Assembly: GCA_025677815.1 (NCBI GenBank)
Contig: JAIXMP010000016.1
Location: forward strand, 1 to 64,000
Length of the DNA stretch: 64,000 nt
DNA from: Phascolomyces articulosus
Taxonomy: Eukaryota > Mucoromycota > Mucoromycetes > Mucorales > Lichtheimiaceae
Reading direction: 5' to 3'
In this document: piece by piece, positions 24,904 to 35,362 of the stretch
Layout of the letters: every line of letters starts with the position of its first letter
How positions within the stretch are numbered: position 1 is the stretch's first letter
Position numbers and translations under genes: made by a program
The notes under the pieces: generated by a model
Seen by the model: only the letters and a program-made list of their open reading frames with translations
Database searches by the model: none
Told to the model about the DNA's origin: nothing

Positions 24904-25314
24904 GGTTTATGAGGAAAGAAAGAAAAAAAAAAGATCCAAAAACGCTGGGGAAAAAAATAGAGGAAGAAATAGATATAAATATTTTTGTAAAGGTAAGAAA
25001 AAAAAAAGAAATACGGTTGTAAGCAGCAGTGTGTGCGATATTATAATGTTATATATATATATATATATATATGCTTGGGTTGGTATTAAAAAAAAAGGAG
25101 TTCCAAAAGTATCATTTTATTTATTGTCTTTCTTTTTTATCTCGGGAAATATTGATAAGACAAGAAACTACGCTACTTATACTTCTTCCCTTATATCCAT
25201 ATATACCTTCCTTATTATAATAATGTAAGAACTTTTTCTTTTTTGATGAACTGACAAACAACCAAGCTATCATTCACATCCTTACATTTTTACTATTCTG
25301 AGAAAAACACACAT

Positions 25315-25316
<2 letters not shown>

Positions 25317-25358
<42 letters not shown>
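25317..25358 (+). repeat. Poly-A tract, 42 nt
   Basis: Forty-two consecutive A residues read directly. No LINE-like sequence could be recognised 5' of it, so a retroposed tail is possible but unproven. Confidence 0.9.
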
Positions 25359-25360
<2 letters not shown>

Positions 25361-26084
25361 TTGATACTGCTATTGAATAAGAAATAATATATATATGTAG
25401 TACATCCATGATAGATAATAAGTAGCTTGAAATACAATATAATATATCATTTAATAGTATATCATATGAGATATGTTCAAATGACGTAAGAAGGTATACT
25501 ATTATGACTAGATAAATCAACTTGTTACATTATTGATGTATGTTGACTATGATGATGTGTTTTAGTCACTAATGAGATTAAAAAGATAAATTCAGGCTTA
25601 AGACTCTCACACACGCTCAATCCAAACTGAATTAACGGCACGTTTTATATTTTACCTAAAAAGGACGTAACCATTACCTCATTGTCTGAAGAAATCAACA
25701 GGCTGAACTCGCTTTGACTTGGCATGTGGGTTGTGTAACATAAAAATAGCATCACTCTTTTAGATATGGATGCCGATAATGCTGGTAATGTGGATATGTA
25801 ACTTATCCAGCATATGAACGTCCTATTATCTTCTTGTTAATGTAGCTTTTGCTGAAAAACAATGATTTTGAAGGATGCTGCATTTCCTTACCCGCATTGA
25901 CTTTGATGGTTGTTTCGATATTACTACCAGTCAAAGATTGATGTTTATATTTATCATTTTAGTATTTGTTTCCTTATCAATGATTTGGATACTTTAGCAA
26001 CGGGATGATGAATTGAAGGTTTGAGGTTTTGTAAGCAAACAAGCACGACAAGTATTCAAGGTTACGTCAAAATTACGAAAATGA

Positions 26085-26166
26085 TAAGACATGGATTCAA
26101 CAACGTAGCATGGATTCAACGACATGGCACGGATTCAATGCTCGACAGGGATTCGACGACATGACG
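26085..26166 (+). repeat. Imperfect tandem repeat, unit about 19-21 nt
   Basis: Four adjacent copies of a unit built around GGATTCAACGACATGGCA: ATGGATTCAACAACGTAGC, ATGGATTCAACGACATGGC, ACGGATTCAATGCTCGAC and AGGGATTCGACGACATGAC. Confidence 0.8.
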
Positions 26167-26515
26167 CCGATAAAAAGACGCTACAAGGTCATCGCAAAGA
26201 TATAATGGTTATTAAGTTATTGAGTAGACAAGTCGACAAGTATAAAATAAAATTCTGAAAATCTGTTTAAAGTATTTTTCTTCTGTGTGTATACAACTAT
26301 ATTTCATTGAGAATATCTTTTTAACCTTGGCGCATAAAATGATTACATCGTGTTAAGTGGGAAGTGACAAATCATACAAATAACAAAAGCAGTGAACATT
26401 GGGAATTGGAAATTGCGTAGTATTATGGGATAAAACGCAAGATCATCTTTAAATCTTTTTACTCTCTTTTTTTATATTTTTTATAAAACACATTATTGCT
26501 TATTTTACATTACCA

Positions 26516-29500
26516 ATGACATCGACCTCTCCTCCATCCCCGCTCTAGAAACTTGAGATGACACTCATGAAGCAATCATTGGATTGTGTGAACAAGGCGA
26601 ATAACTATCTTGACTATCAACTGCCCATATATAATTATTGATGATTTTATAAGTATGTGTGTGGTGTGTGTGTTTGTGTTTGATGAGTGCTACCATTAGT
26701 AATAATGGTGCCATTTTTTTTATGAAGTGTTTTAATGATGATCATGTTTCCAGGTTTGTAAAATGCGAAATGGATATCGTCGCTCGAAGTGTGTGATAAA
26801 TAATTCGACATCTTTGTTGTTTCAAAATAAAGCGTTGACATTTTCAATACGTGCGCTGATCCCCCCCAGAAAAAAAGCCGTGTTATAGGTTGGCTTTGTT
26901 TTGGCATGTTTTGTTGCTCTCGCAATTAAATAGTGGTGTTTTCCCTTTGGTTTTTATGAAGATGACTGTTATGATGACGATGACGATGATGATGAAGACG
27001 ACAATGCTTCTGCCGCTGTGTTGAATACCCCATTCTTTGATCATTCTAATGCTGCTTCCAATAATATGTTGAGTGATCATTGACGGTTTTCCTCTTCAGT
27101 ACAATAAGTATACTCCCTCGTTTGATGTTGTATCCGCAAGAAAAAAATGTGTTATGGATTGTTGGTTCCAGATATAGTTGTATGTAGATCATTTGAATTT
27201 GGATTATTGTGTTTTGATACGATGATGGTGGATAATTGTTATTCTTGATCCTCTGAAATAAGCTGATGTATATTCGCGTAATTCAGTTGCTTTTATACAT
27301 ACATTCGAACAGGCTGATAAGATCCCCCCTTCTTTTTTTTTTGTTTTTGTGGCGACGACGATGCTACCAATAATGATCGAGTTGTTGAATCCGAGAAGAT
27401 TTGATTCCACTTTTTTTTGTGACAATTGTACTACTGCTTCCAGAAATGTGTTTAAATATTTGATTTTGATTCAAATATTGATTCAAGTTTCGGTTTGTTG
27501 ATTGCAATTTCTTGTATAAATGAAGTTGATTTGACATAATATATATTTTGATTCACAAAGAGAATTGTCTTTGTTTGATTCGAATCATTGTTCATTGTAA
27601 GTAAACGTTGTTGTATTCCCCCATGTAAGTTATGAAGACACTTGTTGATGTTGAAGATAAATTGATAATGATGAACAAAAATTGATGATGACAACGACTT
27701 GCTAATAATGATTAAGATAAATACTTGGTAGTAATAATGACGATGAAGAAGACTTGTTGATGATAACGATGGAGAAAAGCTTGTTAATAGCGATGACGAC
27801 GGTGATGATAAAGACTTGTTGATATATCTGAAGATATGTTGTTTATAATGAAAAATATCTGTTGATGATGATGATGACTAGTTGGTGAAGAATATAAGTT
27901 TCTGACGACGATGATCAAGAAGATAGTAACTGCTGATAGGTATATAGAATTGCTGATAATAAAGAATAATCATTGGTGGCGATGAGCGGTTGTCGATGAT
28001 ATTTTTTATAAAGACGACGACGACTTGATGATGGTACTGTAGTAGTAATTTGATATTTATGGCTTGGTAAATATGATGCTGCTGCATTGATATATAAATA
28101 TCACAGTACCAGTTTGCTACTTTTCAAGTATATTTCGGCTGCTGCTTCCAACGGTGTAATTGTTCTGTATATTCGATTGAATAATAGCTTGATCCCCATT
28201 AAGAATAAAGATATTCTTGTTTGATTGTGATTGTTAGTTCTCGTGCTGATTTCATAATCCATCATGCTTTTCCTCGTGATAAGCATGCAGGTGAACAAAC
28301 GATAATTAGAGTATTGACTGTGTTAATATTATCCGCTTTTTGTTGGTTGAATGAGTTCCGTGCAAATGTTTGATATATGGTACACGAATTTTTCTGTTCT
28401 TGATATAATAATTTGTCGAATTCACAGAAGGAAAATAATAGTTTGATGTATATTATTGAGTAGTATACTGTATAAAAACCTCCATTTTTTGTTGTTTAAC
28501 ATGTTAATATTTTTCATTGTAAGAATGTGTTGTATGATATGGTTTGGTTTTTCTTTTATTTAAAGAATATTGATAGTTGTGCTTTTGTTTGGATTGATGG
28601 TAGTTGTTTATCCGCAATGATATTATTGTATGTGAATTGCTAGTAAAAAAAAGAAGAAATAGTAATTGCAATGATGATGCTTGTCGATAATGAAGAAGAT
28701 GGAATATATGTTGCTATAATTGTCGATATGAAGAAGACGAAATGATTGATGTCAAAGTTATCAATGAAGAAGAAGGTGTCGGGATAGTCCTTGATGATGA
28801 AGATGAAGAAATGGGCGTTGTACGTAATATTATTTATCGATGACGATACTGCTACTGCTTTACATAAGATGCCATTACTATGTTGGGTGTTTTTTTTTTC
28901 ATTTTTCCACAATCAGATACAATCGTGCATTTTTTTGATTGTTATACATGCTGACTGTTTACAACGGAGATAGTTTGAATTTGGTTGATAACCTGGTGAG
29001 TTGTTTTGTTGTTATCGCACCATTCCACTGCTGCTCACCCCAAAGATAATTTGAATGGAGGATTGACTCTTGCTGCTAGGTTGATTGCCGTATTTTCCCA
29101 AGATTATTAAAATGGTGTGTCTCTTGAATTACAAAAGAGATGCTTGACTATTGCCATGGTGATAGTAGTTTTCTTGTTGTTTTGCTTTAAATATTGATCC
29201 AATTAAACTCTTGTGTGCGCTTATGTTGCTTTGTGTTTGGATGATGGCTGTTACTTTGTAACTGATCGTAAATAATTTTAGATAGCACGATTGTTTTCCT
29301 TGGTTTTGGTAAAAGAAGATGTATAAAATTGGTGCTTGAATTTTCAGCTCTTTGTTGATATACAGATATATCTTAATGAGTAAATAATGAAACAGAGGTT
29401 TGTTGGGTGCTAATAAAATCTTGGTTTGGATATAGTGAGCGTGTAACATAGTTGATCGATAGAAGGTGATAGCGATGACAATCAGAAATGCCCAAGCCAA

Positions 29501-29560
29501 AGACGGAATTCTCTGTCCAATAGTATAGGTAAAACTATACAAGATATCTTGCCATTTGGA
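26516..29560. pseudogene. Degenerate coding-like and GATGAY-rich region
   Basis: At 26,516 a plus-strand ATG in a normal leader context opens MTSTSPPSPL, then an in-frame TAG, then KLEMTLMKQSLDCVNKANNY before a stop. At 26,957-27,083 another plus-strand stretch encodes an acidic run (YDDDDDDDEDD) followed by NASAAVLNTPFFDHSNAASN and a stop. Between 27.6 and 28.9 kb the DNA is dominated by drifted GATGAC/GATGAA trinucleotides, with a recurring GACTTGTTGATGAT word (27,751; partial near 27,696, 27,813 and 28,018). A second word, GCTGCTTCCAA, recurs near 27,050, 27,435 and 28,140. This looks like the decayed remains of one or more acidic low-complexity genes; no intact gene can be assembled. Strand and boundaries are approximate. 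Confidence 0.35.
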
Positions 29561-29700
29561 AAATGAGTTGTTACACACTTCTTAGCGGAATCGTATGGCC
29601 CACCACTCAGTCAAAGAAAGGAAGCCTTGAGACCGCCAGCGTTGCCACAACGACGAGGACAACTGAGTTGTTACACACTCCTTACCCGACAAAAAGCCAG
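29561..29700 (+). repeat. Short direct repeat GAGTTGTTACACACT, 95 bp apart
   Basis: The 15-mer occurs at about 29,566 and 29,661, followed by CTTA-type sequence in both. It lies directly before the left arm of the diverged inverted repeat and could mark an element edge. Confidence 0.5.
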
Positions 29701-29734
29701 GAAAGCCAAGTGGCGTACACGCCAAAAAAAAAAA

Positions 29735-30050
29735 ACGCCACAGCAGCGCACCCAACATGCGCACACCGTTGGTGACATTGAACCAGCAACAAAGGTAAGA
29801 GAAAAAAGAGAGAGAAAGGTAATGACAATGATATCCATACTATGGCCGAATGAAGAATCCAGAACGCTGTACTTTGACTTTTTGAAGAGATGTAAACCAC
29901 AATGGCTCAGGGCTTTGAATGGAACAAAACAAAAGGGGGACCGAATGGCACACTGGATCTCTTATGTGGTAGGAGGTCCGGGCTCCGATGCAATTGTTTC
30001 CAACCCTAGGAGACAGTGACAAGATCCACTTTAGAAAACAATACTATGAA
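29735..30050 (+). repeat. Left arm of diverged inverted repeat with protein-like segment
   Basis: Aligns with the reverse complement of about 30,360-30,680 at roughly 65-70% by eye. The arm is open on the plus strand and encodes FLKRCKPQWLRALNGTKQKG and HWISYVVGG. The partner arm encodes FLERFKSQWFWVLGGAEQKG and HWFSYVV on the minus strand. Most differences are transitions. Possibly a transposable-element family or a gene fragment; not recognised. Confidence 0.6.
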
Positions 30051-30359
30051 ATAATAACCAAGGAATGGTTTTACTTTCTGCTTCCACTATAACAATCCCT
30101 CATCATAAGAGATTATTATAATGGAGTCATAAGTATATCAACCAATGTATTTTAACAGTTAATCCATGCATTGTTCTATTATATCCACATGAAATCTTGT
30201 CAAATAAATATATATAAAAGATACTCAAACATCTTTACGTCAAAAACACAAAACATAAAGCTTTTACCATATTTTTTTTGTATCTTTTTTCTTTATGTAA
30301 TATGCTTGATGCAGAGATTGTTTGGGTATCCTTATGAGATACGTGTACTTACTGTAATA

Positions 30360-30680
30360 ATTCTTGAAATGAGTATTTCTTGTTTTCCAAATGACCTTGC
30401 ATGTCCCCATAGGATTAGAAACAGTCGCACCGTATGCCCAGTCACTACCACATAAGAGAACCAGTGTACCGCCCCCTTTTGCTCTGCCCCACCCAAAACC
30501 CAGAACCACTGCGATTTAAACCTCTCCAAAAAAGCCAAAGCACAACGACCCTTCATCTCCATCCGACTAAAGCATGAACACCATTGTCACCAGCTTCCTC
30601 TAACTCTTCTTCCTTACCTTTGCTACAGATCCAATGCCACCAACACCCATCTCCTGCCGAACGGGACGCAATTGCTCGTA
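30360..30680 (-). repeat. Right arm of diverged inverted repeat
   Basis: Partner of 29,735-30,050 in inverted orientation, separated by about 310 bp. Homology runs from the ATTGGATC/ATTGAACC segment through the QKG..HW..SYVV segment to the AAAACAA-rich end. Shared protein-level residues suggest that the ancestor was coding. Confidence 0.6.
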
Positions 30681-30839
30681 GCACAGACGAGCCTATTTTA
30701 TATAAGAATAAAGATCCATATCAGTTATCAATTTTTATACACAACCACATGTTCAATCTACTGGTTATACTATGCAACATACCTTGATGGTTTAGAACCA
30801 TCTTAACTATACCAAAAACGGCCAGGCAAAACTTCAAAA

Positions 30840-31356
30840 ACTGTAGAGGGAGCACACTCGACCTATAAAATAATAAATAGCTGGAATGGTGGTAGTTAAT
30901 AACCATAACTTATTAATATGTCATTTATGCCATAATCTTTTTTACATATATAACAATTTACCTCTATAGAATAAATAAATAAATAGAATAAATATGGCAA
31001 AAATGGGGGTATATACATAGAGGGAGCATGCTCGACCTATGGTAAAGGATAATAGATGACATATGTTAATAGTGTACCCGTTTATAACTCGAAAGCTTTG
31101 TATATATATATATGGACACTTACCTCAAATAAATAAATACTAGGTGAAAATATATACGAGAAAAAAAAGCGGCAAAAAAATATGTACAGAGAATGGGAAG
31201 GAGCCTGCTCGACCTTTCATAAAGTAAGAATATATAAAAAGTTGTTAATATACACCTAATATTAAGTATCTTTATCTTGATTACTTTTTTCATATCGGTT
31301 ACTTACCTCACCTATAAATAATAATAAAGAAAAATATGTACAAGGAAAAAAACAAA

Positions 31357-31400
<44 letters not shown>

Positions 31401-31530
31401 TCTGAGGGAGTCCAGCTCAACCTAACCTATAAGTAAAGCAAGAATAGCATAATAGTTAATATTTTAGCTTGAAAGCCTACTTTCTAACAACGTTTTATTT
31501 TTAGTCTTACCACAATAATAAATAAATAGT
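30840..31530 (-). repeat. Four tandem modules, unit about 175-210 bp, with splice-like borders
   Basis: A core GRGGGAGCNNGCTCGACCT occurs at about 30,846, 31,018, 31,196 and 31,404; each is followed, after a variable AT-rich stretch, by TTACCTC or TTACC plus AATAAATAAATA. Read on the minus strand, the modules start AG/GTCGAGC and end GAG/GTAAGT, that is, 3' and 5' splice-site-like borders. The fourth unit is expanded by a (TA)n run (31,361-31,396). Not recognised as a known family. Confidence 0.65.
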
Positions 31531-31860
31531 CGTCGTCATCAACCAGAAAAAGAAAAGTAAAAGGGGGGTCTGTGCCAAAATGTATATAATTCGTTAGCAT
31601 CAAATGACTTGTAAGGTACACAGGTTCCTGCTTCTGTGTTTCAACTTTAAAAAAGCTTACCCAATAAAAGATAGAAAATACACAGAAAAAAGAAATGTTT
31701 TTTTTAAGGGGTTTTTTTTTTACTTTCGCAATTCTTCTCAAAAAAAAAAATAAAAATAAAAAAAAAAAGATAAGTAAACCATGGAATGCATTTTGTGATG
31801 GAAGAGATGAACATTTAAAAGAAGACTTACTTTTTGTTGGGTTTTTCGAGTGTTATATAT
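31531..31860. other. A/T-tract region, no gene seen
   Basis: Mostly homopolymer T and A tracts downstream of the acidic-protein gene. No feature recognised. Confidence 0.5.
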
Positions 31861-31895
31861 ATTTTTTTGGAGTTACTTACTGTTTTTTTTTGTAC

Positions 31896-31991
31896 TTAGA
31901 ACCACAATGCGGTTGCATTAGGTGGAACAACATCTTCGTCCATTTGGTCTCCCCACCAATTTACATCCATATCTTCAGCATCACCGAACTG
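31896..31991 (-). CDS. In-frame extension downstream of the UAG stop
   Basis: Thirty-one codons continue the frame of the acidic protein after TAG, beginning QFGDAEDMD and ending PPNATALWF before TAA. The stop context is TAG CAG TTC, matching five of six bases of the TMV-type readthrough signal UAG CAR YYA. It could instead be a nonsense mutation in this strain or an undetected intron; see findings. Confidence 0.45.
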   Translation of the reverse strand, partial: QFGDAEDMDVNWWGDQMDEDVVPPNATALWF

Positions 31992-32864
31992 CTAGTCAAC
32001 TTCCATCATATTACCATCATCATCGTCATTTTCTTCGTTGTCTTCTTCGTCGTTATCTTCTTCATCATCTCCTTCTTCTTCACCATCTTCGTCTTCTTCT
32101 TCTTCTTCTTCTTCTTCTTCAGCTTCGCCTTCTTCGCCTTTTTCTTCTTCATTATCATTGTCATCTTTTTCATCAACTTCATCTTCAGCAACAGCAGCGG
32201 ATTGAGGTGGTGATGTGGCGGCAACAAGGAGAGACGGAATAGAAGAGGCTGTGGGGACAACAGCAGGAGTAGCGGCAGAAGAAGAAATGCCGAAGAGAGA
32301 GAGAAGGGAAGGAGGGGCACGTCGATAGGGGCGGCCGCGAGGAGCAATTACTCGTTCGCCAATTGGCACTGGAGCATCATCATCATCATCTTCACTTTCG
32401 TCATCGTCATCGTCGTCTTCATCGTCGTCGTACTCATCATTTGCTTCCTCCCAAATGCGTTCCAATTCTCTCATACGTGCATTAACACGCGCCTCATGTT
32501 GTTCTGGCGTTTCGCCAGGCAAGCGGGGAAACTTGCCACCAACTGATGGGTGATCACCAGAGGGCGATCTCTTTCCACTAAATCGTGGAGAAGAGGAGGC
32601 GGATGAGGAGGGAGAGGAAGCGGGAGAAGCGGGAATGGTGGTGATTGGATGGGTTGCATCAAGCCAATCCCGGGTGGCAGCAATGAGATCACGAGGATCT
32701 TGGGAAACAGCGGCAGGAGGAAGACGGAATGAAGAGGAAGCAGCTGGGGGAATTACGGAAGAGGAGGAATCGGAAGCAGTGTCAGTAGCGGTAGCAGTAG
32801 CAGCGGTGATAGCAGTAGCAGTGGTGAGAGTGGAAGTAGCGGAAGAAGTTGGAGGAGTAACCAT
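31992..32864 (-). CDS. Acidic, Ser/Ala/Thr-rich protein, 290 aa; possible UAG-readthrough extension
   Basis: Single-exon frame from ATG 32864 to TAG 31992-31994. The N-terminus is low-complexity Thr/Ala/Ser. A conserved-looking middle follows: QDPRDLIAATRDWLDATHP, then LPGETPEQHEARVNARMREL and ERIWEEANDEYDDD. There are two acidic blocks; the second is nearly continuous Glu/Asp over about 60 residues. VPIGERVIAPRGRPYRR between them is basic. No family was recognised; composition suggests a nuclear or chromatin-associated protein. The frame does not end cleanly: after the TAG, 31 further codons (QFGDAEDMDVNWWGDQ, then DEDVVPPNATALWF) run to a TAA at 31,896-31,898, and these look coding rather than UTR. 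No intron with consistent phase removes the TAG. Confidence 0.75.
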   Translation of the reverse strand: MVTPPTSSATSTLTTATAITAATATATDTASDSSSSVIPPAASSSFRLPPAAVSQDPRDLIAATRDWLDATHPITTIPASPASSPSSSASSSPRFSGKRSPSGDHPSVGGKFPRLPGETPEQHEARVNARMRELERIWEEANDEYDDDEDDDDDDESEDDDDDAPVPIGERVIAPRGRPYRRAPPSLLSLFGISSSAATPAVVPTASSIPSLLVAATSPPQSAAVAEDEVDEKDDNDNEEEKGEEGEAEEEEEEEEEDEDGEEEGDDEEDNDEEDNEENDDDDGNMMEVD

Positions 32865-33965
32865 GGTGGATAAAATTCAACACGAATGGGGATAAGGAAA
32901 AAAAAAAAAAAGAAAAAGAAGTGTATAGCCGTTTCTACACCATTAAATTAATTCTGTCACCTCCCACCAAATTTTTTTGCAGTGAAAATCATAGGGATCC
33001 ATTTTTTATTTATTCTATGACACACGCACTGGTTAAGCACATGTAAACACGGCAGTTTACTACACACTTATACTTATCATTTGATTGTATATTTATTATT
33101 AGATTATTATTACTTTTACTATAAGTGAATACTATTTTTTTTACTATGATTAAGGGGTAAAATTTCAGTCTGAAACAAAAAAAAAAAAGTACACAGACCA
33201 TCGCTACGGAACAGGTTCCGGATACTCGTCTATTTATTTTTCTCTTCGAAATGACAATCATGAGATGGATGACTAATATAAATGTAATAAATAAATTTAT
33301 AATGGAATAAATAAATCATCATGAAGAATTGAATACTGTTACTTGTGAATTTACTGTCATTTGTTTCATCTTTTCTATCATAGCTTGGCCAGCACAGGTC
33401 TCCCATTTTTCATGGCCAAAGTATTATTACATAATTTCTAACAGGAAAAATACAGGTTATGAAGAACTGAAATATTTTTTTTAAATAATAATAGGGCCAC
33501 AACAAGTTGAGAACCTGTTCAATAATGCTATAAATCATATACTTGCATCAAATTCTTCGGATCATATATATAACTATTTATACACATATACAAATACCTT
33601 TTTTTTTGTTGCAAGATCACTATATATAATTAGCAACACGTGTGGTAATAAATATATAGACATATTTATATTGAATTTTCAAATATTGGTACAATCAAAA
33701 CTATTTATACAACATATAGTTTATAACATCACTGGCTTTTATTGGTATTATCGAAATAATACGAGGTATGTAATACTGATCCTAAAACGACAAAGCGATG
33801 ACCTACAAGTACACGATACTGTAATCCGTGGTTTACGCCATTTTTGATCCATTGCTATATATTATCTAAATCAAATAATACTTTCAATAAATCCCACAAT
33901 CTCTTTGAAATAGTAATTTTTTTTCTTTTCTTTTTACATTTATTTCAAATAAACATTGTATCAAG
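32865..33965. other. Intergenic region, no gene seen
   Basis: AT-rich region that should contain the promoter of the acidic-protein gene (minus). No conserved frame or repeat was recognised. Confidence 0.55.
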
Positions 33966-34432
33966 ATGACTAGATTGGAGAACCAACAAAATCATTCTAT
34001 TGATATGACCAACAACAACTATCATAACGATCATCAAGGTAGTAATAACAATACCACCAACCGGAGTACTCAACAATTCTTCTGTAGTACTAGTAATAGT
34101 AGTAACAGTACAACGATAACAACATCAGCATCCAATGATTTAATGATGACTCAACCAAAACAAGAAAAAACCAAAATGCAGTCGCCAACAACGCGCCTTT
34201 TATAACGAAGTAACTTTGTATCATTTAATAAAAGTATTCTTTGAAATTGTGGGCAAGGAGAAACGTAACCCACAAGAGATGAACGACGGTGGCTTGATAT
34301 AAAAACAGGCATGGCACCGCGAAAGATCACTTTTTCATGTCCAATATGAAACGTCGGCATCAAAAAGAGATCGCTCACTCTGAACAACTTTTCAAGGATG
34401 GTCTCATTGCTGGTAGCTATGATTCGTTCTGA
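33966..34432 (+). pseudogene. Frameshifted coding remnant
   Basis: ATG 33966 opens an Asn/Thr/Ser/Gln-rich frame that stops at 34205. Protein-like sequence continues in other frames with no splice sites between. After +1, AFYNEVTLYHLIKVFFEIVG then KEKRNPQEMNDGG. In another frame, WLDIKTGMAPRKITFSC. In the third frame, MKRRHQKEIAHSEQLF then KDGLIAGSYDSF and a stop at about 34,432. At least two indels are needed to join these pieces, so I call it a pseudogene. The family was not recognised. A sequence error is an alternative. Confidence 0.5.
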
Positions 34433-35362
34433 ATTACTGTCATCATCATCAGCATATCAATCATAAGTGCTAAAGTGCTAAGACGGCAACACTGTCACCT
34501 TCATCGTCGCCTGCATTCAACAAGAAGATCAAATAGTAGTAGACCATAACTATGTGTTATTGATGGTGTTAATAATAACCAATATCATCTATTCCTTATA
34601 GAGAATATAATAAATCAAAATGTCTCGGTAATTCCAGTTGCTAAGGTAGAATGTTTATAGTATATATATATCGTTCTGTTAAAAAATAAAAAATAAAAAG
34701 GTGAAACGTGTTTATTATTATTAAATCATTGGGTCGTTTACAATAGAGCCACAATAATGGTGAACACCTTTCTTCTGTACTAGTTAACGAGGAACAAGCA
34801 AATACAGTTAACAATGTGAGGCGTACAAACCTATCGAATATTAAAAAATGCACGAGATACCAGTTAGTGAGATATCATTGGTCTTTCCATGTGTTTATGA
34901 CTATGTATATATATATTTCGTAAGAAGGTTGTTAGTGACACTATTCTTAGACTTTTTGTTAGAGAACTTATTGGAGCCAACTGGTTGTTCAAACGCATAA
35001 ATATCCCATTACTCATCCTGATGATAGAGAAAATCCGAAAAACAAGAAAAGTGGGAAATACTGGAAAGCTTTGGAAAACCAACGTTATTTTGTTGTATGT
35101 TTAATACAATAGTAATTGAAGAAAACCCAAAGAAAAAATAAATAGCGCATATATTTTTAGTAAAAAAAAATGCATAGAAAAAAGAAGTTCTTAAACAGTC
35201 TCGAAACAAAATAATAGATCCAGAGCTTTTTAGTATTTATAGATGAGACAGATGCAGGTGTGTTTTGGTACCTACATAATATCGCGCGTATTTTTTTTTA
35301 ATCATGTTCGCGTCCCGCCCTGTCTGTAAAGAAAGCTTTCTGTTTTACCTTTTTTCATAGAA
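34433..35362. other. Intergenic region, possible decayed frame
   Basis: A plus-strand frame at 34,901-35,104 (SDTILRLFVRELIGANWLF, then KRINIPLLILMIEKIRKT) lacks an upstream ATG and flanking splice sites. The rest is non-descript AT-rich sequence. It contains the promoter of the following hydrolase gene. Confidence 0.4.

Larger units (their letters stand above)
24904..26515. other. Intergenic, repeat-rich, no intact gene
   Basis: Starts with the KIN1 promoter side, then A/T tracts. It includes a 42-nt poly-A run (25,317-25,358) and a short imperfect tandem repeat at about 26,085-26,166. No conserved frame was seen. Confidence 0.6.

Noticed and set aside
27540..27600. TTCGAAT-containing sequence as a tRNA B-box
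   Set aside because: No matching A-box, acceptor stem or cloverleaf around it.
31695..32242. Long plus-strand ORFs rich in Phe/Leu
   Set aside because: They are antisense shadows of the Glu/Asp repeat of the acidic protein (GAA repeats read as TTC/CTT).
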